In this document: piece after piece, positions 15,746-21,076 of the stretch
Layout of the letters: each line of letters begins with the position of its first letter
Position numbering within the stretch: position 1 is the first letter of the stretch
Source: CAIZQW01 sp037133395
Lineage (GTDB): Bacteria > Verrucomicrobiota > Kiritimatiellia > RFP12 > UBA1067
NCBI GenBank assembly: GCA_037133395.1
Contig: JBAXOG010000082.1
Location: 1-21,076, forward strand
Length of the DNA: 21,076 bases
Direction: 5' to 3'
Notes under the pieces: generated by a model
Databases searched by the model: none
Told to the model about the DNA's origin: nothing
Seen by the model: the letters and a program-made list of their open reading frames with translations, nothing else
Program-made: the position numbers and the translations under genes

Positions 15746-17671
15746 ATGCGCATTGATTGGGTACAGACGTGGGTAAATACGGTGGCGGGGCACACCCCGT
15801 TATCCGATAGGCTTATGGACGGGGTAAAATATGTGTCCCTGTTTATGGGTGCATTGGTGATCGCTCTGGTTTTAACACCCCTGTGTCGCGAGCTTGTTTG
15901 TAAACTGGGAATGATTGACCAGCCCGATGCGCGCCGTGTCCATAAAACGCCTATTCCGCGTGGGGGTGGACTCGCGGTGTTCTTGACCTATCAGGTACTT
16001 CTCGGACTCTATGTGTTTTTTGCGGGGGAGCCGATTAGTACCGCGTTTCCCTATTCTTTTCAGGTGGTTTTTTTAGTTGCGTCGTCTGGCTTGGTGGTGC
16101 TTGGTTTTATTGATGACAAGCGCGGGATGCATCCGGCGGTGAAACTATCCGGACAACTTCTTGTGGCGACCTTTCTCTTTGTTATGGGTGTTCGAGTCGG
16201 CGGGATTTTTGTCTCTTTCCCAGCCTGGCTGGATTATGGGGTAACCGTTCTTTGGATTGTGGGTGCAATCAATGCGTTTAACTTGATTGATGGATTGGAT
16301 GGCTTAGCATCGGGGCTTGCTATGATTGCCTCCGCAGGCATCGCGGGTTCGCTTTTCTTCGCTGGGCAGTTCGCCAGCGCGATCCCTTATCTTGCACTTT
16401 GCGGGGCTTGTCTGGGGTTTCTGCGCTACAACTTCCATCCTGCGACTGTCTTTCTAGGGGATACAGGCAGTATGTTTTTAGGACTTTGCATGGCGGTGCT
16501 TCCCTTGCAAAGTGGTTCTCGCATGGAATTGCTTCCCGCCATTGTTGTTCCATTGTTGGCTATGGGAGTCCCCTTGTTTGACACCCTGTTGGCGATATGG
16601 CGTCGGACGGTTCGTGCTTTATTACAAAATAGTGTCGTCGGACAACAGATTGAGAAGCGCATCCGCGTGATGCAACCCGACAAGGAGCATGTTCACCATC
16701 GCATTTTGCAGAGCACACTGAACCAGCGAAAAGCAGCTTGGGTGTTGTATGGAATTAGTGGCGCCCTTGTCGGTGTCGCGTGGTTGGGCGTCATGCTTGA
16801 AAAACAGGGTCCGGGTATCTTTCTTCTAGCCTTTATCGTTGCCGTGATGGTGATTGTGCGCCATCTGGCGCGTGTCGAATTGTGGGATACGGGAAAGCTG
16901 CTCTCCCATCAGCATATCGCGATCCGAAAGGGGTTGATCACGCCCTTGTTCGTGATATTCGATCTCGTGGCGTTGTCGCTCGCAAGTATCTTGGCCTATT
17001 GGATTATTTATTTACAGGTGCCCCGCGAGGTGGTGCTGACCAAGTTGCCACTTTTCGTGGTCTCTGTCTTCGTGATGCTTGTGCTCTCTAAGACGTATCG
17101 TCGCGTCTGGAGTCGGACGCATTTCGCAGACTTTTCTTATCTGATTGGCGCCGTGTTCATGGGGGCATTTTTGGGAAGCGCGTTTCTGTGGCTTCTGTAT
17201 GGAAATGAACACATTTTTCGCTATGTAATCGTCTTTGTTTCGCTCGCGACGATTCCTATTCTTGGTATCCGGCTTGTGGGCGAGACGCTTCGTGGCGCCA
17301 TGACCCTCATGAAACGGCACGCGCTGCTCTACAAGGAAAATACAGAACGTATCCTTGTCTATGGGGCGGGGTTGCGCTTCCGTAATTATCTACGCATACG
17401 CGAGGTTAAGATCGCATCAGAGGAGAGCGTGATCGTGGGCATCATCGAGGACAATCTGGAATTTATGGATCGCGTCATTTACGGCTATGATGTGCTGGGC
17501 AACATCAATGATGTGCCATCTATCTGTAAAGAGAAGAAGATCAATCGTATTGTTCTCGCTTGCAGCCTGCCCAGTGAAAAGCAAGCCATGCTACTACGCA
17601 TGGCTCAGGCGAACCAAGTTAAGGTTACGCTCTGGTCGTATAGCGAACAGGACTTGACGGCTGATGCCTAA
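15746..17671 (+). CDS. WecA/TagO-type sugar-phosphate transferase fused to a CapD-like membrane and nucleotide-binding region
   Basis: A fusion of two membrane modules, about 641 residues. The first ~330 residues are a polyprenyl-phosphate N-acetylhexosamine-1-phosphate transferase. Its marks are RRVHKTPIPRGGG, the Mg site GFIDDKRG, NAFNLIDGLDGLASG, FLGDTGSMFLG and the HVHHRIL loop, so the catalytic residues look intact. It would load a sugar phosphate on undecaprenyl phosphate to start an O-antigen, capsule or teichoic-type glycan. From about residue 390 a second set of roughly four membrane helices precedes a Rossmann-like CoA-binding_3 segment (ERILVYGAGLRFRNYLR to NRIVLACSLP). This resembles the N-terminal half of CapD/PglF/WbpM but lacks their dehydratase domain. 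The start follows GAAGGTG and the strong promoter just upstream. It ends three bases before thiE on the other strand. Confidence 0.85.
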   Translation: MRIDWVQTWVNTVAGHTPLSDRLMDGVKYVSLFMGALVIALVLTPLCRELVCKLGMIDQPDARRVHKTPIPRGGGLAVFLTYQVLLGLYVFFAGEPISTAFPYSFQVVFLVASSGLVVLGFIDDKRGMHPAVKLSGQLLVATFLFVMGVRVGGIFVSFPAWLDYGVTVLWIVGAINAFNLIDGLDGLASGLAMIASAGIAGSLFFAGQFASAIPYLALCGACLGFLRYNFHPATVFLGDTGSMFLGLCMAVLPLQSGSRMELLPAIVVPLLAMGVPLFDTLLAIWRRTVRALLQNSVVGQQIEKRIRVMQPDKEHVHHRILQSTLNQRKAAWVLYGISGALVGVAWLGVMLEKQGPGIFLLAFIVAVMVIVRHLARVELWDTGKLLSHQHIAIRKGLITPLFVIFDLVALSLASILAYWIIYLQVPREVVLTKLPLFVVSVFVMLVLSKTYRRVWSRTHFADFSYLIGAVFMGAFLGSAFLWLLYGNEHIFRYVIVFVSLATIPILGIRLVGETLRGAMTLMKRHALLYKENTERILVYGAGLRFRNYLRIREVKIASEESVIVGIIEDNLEFMDRVIYGYDVLGNINDVPSICKEKKINRIVLACSLPSEKQAMLLRMAQANQVKVTLWSYSEQDLTADA

Positions 17672-17674
17672 TTT

Positions 17675-18295
17675 TTAGTTTGCGGCGAACCAGGCGTCTT
17701 GCAATCTGCGAATCGCATCGAAAGGTGCCGACGAGAGACAGACTGGACGGACTACGGCAAAATTAAGCGCGCCGGCTTGGCGTACGTCGCGCATATTCTC
17801 CTCGTTGATGCCGCCAATCGCTACGGTTGTGAAGGGTGCTGCGCGTATGATTGTGCCTGCGAGTTGAGGCCCCAGTGCAGGATCCGGAATTTCTTTGGTC
17901 GGTGTCGCATAGACAGGACCCACCCCGCAATAATCTGGATGAAGCGCTTCAGCCGTCTTGGCTTGAAGAGGATTGTGGGTCGAGAGGCCGACCACGCGAA
18001 GTGACGGGAAACGGCGGCGAACTTCTGTCACTGGCATATCATTCTGTCCCACGTGTACGCCATCCGCTTCCACTTCCGCAGCAAGCACCGGATCGTCGTT
18101 CACAATAAACAACGTGGAGGAGCCTCGCGTGAGCGAACGCATATTCTGTGCAATCGAAAGAATCGTCTCTCGCGGAACATGTTTCATGCGTAACTGCACA
18201 TAGCGAAGCCCTGCTCGCACAGCAGCCTCTGTACAAGCCTCGTACGAGGTCCGCGGGTTTGTAATCACCAAATAAAGACCAAAGGTTTCAATCAT
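17675..18295 (-). CDS. thiE: Thiamine-phosphate synthase
   Basis: Joins the pyrimidine pyrophosphate and the thiazole phosphate to give thiamine phosphate. This is a (beta/alpha)8 protein of about 206 residues from the chosen start. Family motifs are seen: YVQLRMK (Arg36, Lys38; the usual Glu of QLREK is Met), FIVNDDPVLAAEVEADGVHVGQNDMP, VVGLSTHN, GVGPVYATPTK and VAIGGI. The final phosphate loop reads NFAVVRPV instead of the usual GVAVVSAI. The open frame starts at 18364, but an extended -10 at 18323-18331 lies inside that extension. The ATG at 18295, nine bases after GGAG, is therefore preferred; an ATG at 18301 is the alternative. No TPP riboswitch is visible upstream. No other thi gene is adjacent. 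Confidence 0.92.
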   Translation of the reverse strand: MIETFGLYLVITNPRTSYEACTEAAVRAGLRYVQLRMKHVPRETILSIAQNMRSLTRGSSTLFIVNDDPVLAAEVEADGVHVGQNDMPVTEVRRRFPSLRVVGLSTHNPLQAKTAEALHPDYCGVGPVYATPTKEIPDPALGPQLAGTIIRAAPFTTVAIGGINEENMRDVRQAGALNFAVVRPVCLSSAPFDAIRRLQDAWFAAN

Positions 18296-18322
18296 CAGCA
18301 TCCTCTCCCTTAAAGGCTTAGT

Positions 18323-18331
18323 ATTATAACA
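18323..18331 (-). promoter_or_regulatory. Extended -10 promoter of thiE
   Basis: The minus strand reads TGTTATAAT, a perfect -10 with the TGn extension that can replace a good -35. A TTGACC lies only 12 bases further upstream and is probably not used. Predicted transcription starts near 18316, about 20 bases before the thiE ATG. Confidence 0.65.
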
Positions 18332-18401
18332 TATTGCGCGGGTCAAACCCATTGGATAATGCACCTTTTGAACGCTGACCTGTTTCTTTGTAAAAGAACA
18401 C

Positions 18402-18430
18402 TTGCCTTTCCCGCATGGGATAGCTAAAAT
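18402..18430 (+). promoter_or_regulatory. Promoter of the candidate structured RNA
   Basis: TTGCCT (18402-18407), 17 bases, then TAAAAT (18425-18430). Spacing is ideal and nine of twelve bases match the consensus. It points away from thiE. Predicted start is close to 18437, within the 5' arm of the first RNA helix. Confidence 0.7.
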
Positions 18431-18436
18431 ACAAAC

Positions 18437-18722
18437 CTTTCTTTTTATAGAGGGTCGATGATGCGTAAAAGAGACGTTTCATAAAAGAAAGCGAAGAGCA
18501 AAAGAAACGGGTCTGTTACCGCAATATACAAACAAAGGTTTGAGCTACTTGGGATAGAGGCTGTCTGGCGACGTTAGGGATTTTTGAGTCTGCTGATCGT
18601 CAGGAGGTGCTTTCTGTCATCCATGTTCTCCGGAGGCTGGGTCGTCCCCGGAGCGCTTCTCCGATGCAACGAGGTTTAAAATTATTAACCCAAGTTCGCC
18701 TCGTTGCGTCGGAGTTTTTTTT
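18437..18722 (+). ncRNA. Candidate structured non-coding RNA, unknown family
   Basis: A stretch of about 285 bases with no convincing protein frame, flanked by a good promoter and ended by a 16-bp intrinsic terminator. The 5' domain folds into nested helices. First, 18432-18449 pairs with 18525-18542 (16 pairs, two 1x1 mismatches). Inside it TGCG+TAA (18462-18468) pairs with TTA+CGCA (18516-18523, one bulge), then AGAC+GTTTC (18472-18480) pairs with GAAAC+GTCT (18504-18514). The loop is purine-rich (18481-18503). The middle domain has a GC-rich hairpin CTCCGG/CCGGAG (18628-18633 with 18648-18653). I do not recognise tmRNA, SRP RNA, RNase P RNA or 6S RNA features. It could instead be a long regulatory leader of the AraC-type gene. 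A seven-codon frame (MRKRDVS, from the ATG at 18461, behind AGAGGG) overlaps the helices. The first few bases of the outer helix lie upstream of the predicted start, so the true 5' end may be slightly earlier. Confidence 0.55.
18659..18722 (+). terminator. Very strong intrinsic terminator
   Basis: A 16-bp stem (18659-18674 with 18699-18714, fully paired with one G-U) carries a 24-base AT-rich loop and is followed by eight T residues (18715-18722). It is oriented for the plus strand and lies between no two plus-strand protein genes, which is the main reason to suspect an RNA gene in front of it. Confidence 0.93.
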
Positions 18723-18750
18723 GGACTTGATTCGGAGCAAGGAATATGGT
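18721..18750 (+). promoter_or_regulatory. Weak candidate promoter for the AraC-type gene
   Basis: TTGGAC (18721-18726) and TATGGT (18745-18750) are 18 bases apart. If used, transcription starts near 18757 and the ATG at 18785 must be the start, not the ATG at 18746 that forms part of the -10. Confidence 0.3.
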
Positions 18751-18784
18751 CTTGTTAAGAAGAGCGAAGGCTTGTGACACGACC

Positions 18785-19666
18785 ATGAAAAACTTCAAAT
18801 ACTTTCCAATCTCTGACGCTCAGCAGCGCTGGGGTATCTATCTGACTGACTGCGGCAAGGAGAGCATTGCGGCTGGATATAAGAGTTATCCGCCACCCGA
18901 GACACCGGGCTCCCATGTCTTCACCTGGCGCGAGGGACGCGTACTGAATGAATATTATCTCGTCTATGTCGCCAAGGGTCAGGGCTTCTACGAAAATCGT
19001 AAGGCAGGACTCCAAAAGGTGAAGGCAGGTTCCGCATTCATTGTTTTTGCAAATAAGTGGTATCGTCACCGCCCGGATCCGGAGACCGGCTGGGAGTCGC
19101 TCTGGATCGGCTTTCAGGGCGACACGGTGCAGCGCTTGGTCACGAGCTTTCTGACTCCAGAGAAGCCAATTGTCACTTTGAACAGATCAGTTGAGTTTGA
19201 GATGGCGATGCGTGATTTTGTCGAAGGGATGGTCGATGCACCGCTGGAGTATCCCCTTTCAACAGGCGGGGAGATCTTGGCACTCTTGGGGCATCTCATC
19301 GAGCAGAAAGAGATGAATGAACCCGGTACAACATATTATTATGCGATTCGAAAGGCGCAGTCATTCATTTTACGACATGCGTTTGAAAAAATCGATTATT
19401 ACAAACTTGCTTCACAGATTGGCATCAGCGAGACCACCTTTCGGCGAAACTTTTTAAATCTCGCCCATATCACACCCTTGCAGTTTCAACTTTCAATACG
19501 ACTGAAGCACGCGAGCAAGCTCCTCGAGGAAACCGACTTTCCGGTCTCCGAAATTGCACTGAAAGTAGGCTTTGACCTCCCTCACTATTTCACACGCCTC
19601 TTTACCGCCAAGATGGGCTGCTCCCCCAAGCAACATCGCGATGCCTACAAGAAAGCGTTCAAGTGA
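18785..19666 (+). CDS. AraC-family transcriptional regulator
   Basis: DNA-binding regulator of about 293 residues. The N-terminal ~160 residues form a cupin-like sensing domain (TWREGRVLNEYYLVYVAKGQG, KAGSAFIVFANKWYRHRPDP, ESLWIGFQG) of the AraC_binding type found in sugar-responsive regulators. The C-terminal ~100 residues carry two helix-turn-helix units: YYKLASQIGISETTFRRNFL, then FPVSEIALKVGFDLPHYFTR with the signature ending FTAKMGCSPKQHRDAY. The ATG at 18785 starts the recognisable domain; an in-frame ATG at 18746 would add 13 residues. It sits directly after the strong terminator. No sugar-use or sulfatase gene is next to it, so its target is unknown. Such regulators are numerous in Kiritimatiellota-like genomes, which is general knowledge rather than seen here. 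Confidence 0.92.
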   Translation: MKNFKYFPISDAQQRWGIYLTDCGKESIAAGYKSYPPPETPGSHVFTWREGRVLNEYYLVYVAKGQGFYENRKAGLQKVKAGSAFIVFANKWYRHRPDPETGWESLWIGFQGDTVQRLVTSFLTPEKPIVTLNRSVEFEMAMRDFVEGMVDAPLEYPLSTGGEILALLGHLIEQKEMNEPGTTYYYAIRKAQSFILRHAFEKIDYYKLASQIGISETTFRRNFLNLAHITPLQFQLSIRLKHASKLLEETDFPVSEIALKVGFDLPHYFTRLFTAKMGCSPKQHRDAYKKAFK

Positions 19667-19726
19667 CCCTTTCGTTTATTCCAGCTCGGCTGGCGGGGGG
19701 AGGGTACTGCAACTGCAAGTTTTTGT

Positions 19727-19753
19727 CCACGAAACACACTAAACACACGAAAA
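19727..19753. repeat. Intergenic 9-bp-period repeat (CACGAAACACAC type)
   Basis: In the 134-base gap between two genes, CCACG is followed by AAACACACT and AAACACACG in tandem and then AAAA. The 9-base period and composition resemble the repeat coded at 15084-15108 read on the other strand. Just upstream (19681-19693) is a small hairpin, CCAGC-TCG-GCTGG, without a T-run. Confidence 0.75.
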
Positions 19754-19800
19754 ACAGCCTCAGCCCGTTACGGTTGATGGGATCCCAATAAGGAGCGATA

Positions 19801-20829
19801 ATGACAACAAAAGAGCAGATGGAACACACCCTTGATGAAACCGTACCCGCCAAGGAGCAGCTCGACAAGATCTATACGCTTGCCAAACGGGTTCTCGACA
19901 TCGCGCCGTGGGAGTTTATGGGAGAGCCGCATGTACTGGCCATTCAGCACGCTATTGATGACACCAGTTTTTTGATTGTGACCGGCGAACTAGGCACCTA
20001 TTTTTCTGTTCAAATCTATTCGTCTCTTCACGATCTGGACGCGATGTTGAGGCAAGGTGAAGAGAACCGACAAGACTTAGTCGATCGCATGTTTGAACTG
20101 CCACAACTTAAGTTGGTATTTTCAACAAAGGCCGAATTACTCCCGGGAGATCGGGAGAAGATAAAGGCATCCGGCATTACGTTTAAGAACGGCAAGAATC
20201 CCAGTCTTCAATCGATGATGCCCGGGTATGATCTTTCCGGCGTAGGAGGCAGAGAGATAGAGCGCCTGACTGTCTGTGTCGAACAATTACTGTTCATGCT
20301 TGAAGGGTGTCATACGATCCCGGCCATCAGCTCCCCTTTAGACCCCATTTGTACTCTCGTGTTCAAGGAGGGATGCTGGGAGCAGGAGATGAAGAAGCAC
20401 TCCCTGTTTAAGAAGTCTGTCTTTTCCGTCTCGCAAGAGTTGCTGGATCAGGTGATGAACCTGCCGAAGCAAAATATGTCAATGGCCTGCGGCTGTTTTG
20501 TCATCCCGACGCATTTTCGTGAAAAGGGCAGCCGCCCCGTCATGCCGCGTGCATTCATGCTGATGGATGTTGAGTCAGAGTTTATTCTCAAGATGGATTT
20601 GCTCACTCCTGAGCAAGGGAAGTTATGGAATATCACGGTCGCGCTAAACGTGTTGCTTCAACAGTTCATTAAACTCGGCGCCCGCCCCTCTCTTTTGAAG
20701 ATCAATGGCCTTCTGCTCCAAAAAGTCGGCAAACAGTTTTGTACCCTGATCGACGTGGCTTATGATGATCGCCGTTTCAAGCCCATGTTGCAGGCCCTTC
20801 AGGATATTACAAGCCGGTTTGGGGGATAA
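19801..20829 (+). CDS. Uncharacterised protein resembling DUF7309/DUF6930 families
   Basis: A 342-residue protein without signal peptide or membrane segment, probably cytoplasmic. The N-terminal ~120 residues contain LAKRVLDIAPWEFMGEPHVLAIQ, then IVTGELGTYFSVQIYSSLHDLDAML. This pattern (a helix, A-P-W-E-W/F-M, a short strand series, then a G-E/L-G...VY/IY...G/HL) is what I associate with DUF7309. The C-terminal part (PRAFMLMDVESEFILKMDLLTP to RPSLLKINGLLL) resembles DUF6930. The middle is predicted helical with several Cys (GCWEQ, MACGCFVIP). No catalytic motif is evident and no SEC-C tail is present. AGGAG lies five bases before the ATG. Its neighbours give no function; the gap in front holds only the CACGAAACACAC-type repeat. 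Confidence 0.75.
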   Translation: MTTKEQMEHTLDETVPAKEQLDKIYTLAKRVLDIAPWEFMGEPHVLAIQHAIDDTSFLIVTGELGTYFSVQIYSSLHDLDAMLRQGEENRQDLVDRMFELPQLKLVFSTKAELLPGDREKIKASGITFKNGKNPSLQSMMPGYDLSGVGGREIERLTVCVEQLLFMLEGCHTIPAISSPLDPICTLVFKEGCWEQEMKKHSLFKKSVFSVSQELLDQVMNLPKQNMSMACGCFVIPTHFREKGSRPVMPRAFMLMDVESEFILKMDLLTPEQGKLWNITVALNVLLQQFIKLGARPSLLKINGLLLQKVGKQFCTLIDVAYDDRRFKPMLQALQDITSRFGG

Positions 20830-20859
20830 CACCAAAGAGACGCAGGAGTTTTTAGTTAC

Positions 20860-20880
20860 GGATTGCGCGGATTACGCGGA
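20860..20880. repeat. Intergenic 9-bp tandem repeat (GGATTRCGC)
   Basis: GGATTGCGC (20860-20868), GGATTACGC (20869-20877) and a partial GGA follow one another without gaps, just after the DUF7309-like gene. The unit differs in sequence from the other repeat islands but shares the nine-base period. Confidence 0.75.
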
Positions 20881-20903
20881 GTGAGAGAGGTGTCTATATA
20901 ATG

Positions 20904-20919
20904 TTACATAGTCATGTAA
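20904..20919. promoter_or_regulatory. Palindromic operator-like site
   Basis: TTACAT-AGTC-ATGTAA is a perfect inverted repeat with six-base arms. It ends seven bases upstream of the -35 of the promoter at 20927-20956, a position suited to binding of a dimeric regulator. Confidence 0.55.
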
Positions 20920-20926
20920 TCTGTTA

Positions 20927-20956
20927 TTGACATGCTTGAGCCTGTCCTGTTATGAT
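20927..20956 (+). promoter_or_regulatory. Strong promoter of the partial gene at the right edge
   Basis: A perfect TTGACA (20927-20932) is followed after 18 bases by TATGAT (20951-20956), which also has the TGn extension at 20948-20950. Transcription would start about 15 bases before the ATG at 20980. Confidence 0.82.
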
Positions 20957-20979
20957 GCTCGGCACAAAAGGAACACTCT

Positions 20980-21076
20980 ATGAAGACCGTGCTAAAAGTA
21001 TTGCGAGCCCGTCATGGCTACTACAGTGTCTATCTTAAAAGTTCGCATTTAAAAGGTGCAATATGGAAGAGGATTT
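20980..21076 (+). CDS. Unidentified gene, 5' part only
   Basis: An open frame of 32 codons runs to the window edge from an ATG with AAAGGA about seven bases upstream, behind a strong promoter. The visible N-terminus (MKTVLKVLRARHGYYSVYLK, then SSHLKGAIWKRI) is basic and aromatic, with no signal peptide. I do not recognise it, and too little is present to assign a family. Confidence 0.7.
   Translation, partial: MKTVLKVLRARHGYYSVYLKSSHLKGAIWKRI

Noticed and set aside
18296..18400. TPP riboswitch upstream of thiE
   Set aside because: The conserved CTGAGA and ACC...GATNTGG..AAT elements are not present on the minus strand. The leader predicted from the extended -10 is only about 20 bases, too short for the motif.
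18458..18484. Leader peptide MMRKRDVS in the RNA region
   Set aside because: A ribosome-binding-like AGAGGG precedes it. However, it is only eight codons, sits in paired RNA, and has no run of regulatory codons, so it is not called as a gene.
18437..18722. Known housekeeping RNA (tmRNA, SRP RNA, RNase P RNA, 6S RNA)
   Set aside because: I see no tRNA-like 3' end, no GGAA-type SRP loop with its conserved flanks, no RNase P P4 core, and no clear 6S central bubble between paired ends. A covariance-model search would be needed to exclude them fully.

Overview
The window looks like chromosome of a Gram-negative (diderm) bacterium. It has outer-membrane lipoprotein genes (TolC-like, Pal), TolB, a MacA-type periplasmic adaptor and a Tat translocon. 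The IlvC subtype, the AraC-type regulator, the membrane-fused spermidine-synthase-like protein and the short-period repeat islands fit the PVC group, with Kiritimatiellota/Lentisphaerota-like as the best guess. That placement is inference, because no rRNA or tRNA gene is present.

Layout. 1-113: direct and tandem repeats. 165-4733 (+): a tightly coupled four-gene tripartite efflux operon (TolC-like lipoprotein, MacA-like adaptor, separate MacB-type ATPase and permease), closed by a bidirectional terminator. 4797-5900 (-): ilvC. 6077-13339 (+): a long same-strand run of nine genes with short or negative gaps: tolB, pal, a TatA/B-family gene, tatC, hisB, hisA, an M16 peptidase, a cupin and an iron-type alcohol dehydrogenase. 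Its one notable gap (pal to tat) holds a large hairpin. 13331-15556 (-): a fused membrane/spermidine-synthase-like protein that overlaps the dehydrogenase gene tail to tail. Its hydrophilic loops contain five separate short tandem-repeat islands. 15746-17671 (+): a WecA/MraY-type sugar-phosphate transferase fused to a CapD-like membrane/nucleotide-binding region. 17675-18295 (-): thiE. 18402-18722: an apparent stand-alone structured RNA with its own promoter and a very strong terminator. 18785-19666 (+): AraC-type regulator. 19801-20829 (+): a protein resembling the DUF7309/DUF6930 families. 20904-21076: a palindrome, a strong promoter and the start of an unidentified gene.

The genes are mostly housekeeping: envelope stability (tolB/pal), folded-protein export (tat), branched-chain amino acid, histidine and thiamine biosynthesis, glycan lipid-intermediate synthesis and drug/peptide efflux. 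The parts that do not fit a standard annotation are (1) the candidate RNA at 18437-18722, whose 5' domain folds into a series of nested helices, (2) the 7-, 8- and 9-bp-period repeat islands in one coding sequence and related ones between genes, and (3) the glycosyltransferase fusion. Promoter positions suggest that the longest open frames of tolB, the glycosyltransferase and thiE overstate the protein N-termini, and shorter starts are given for them.
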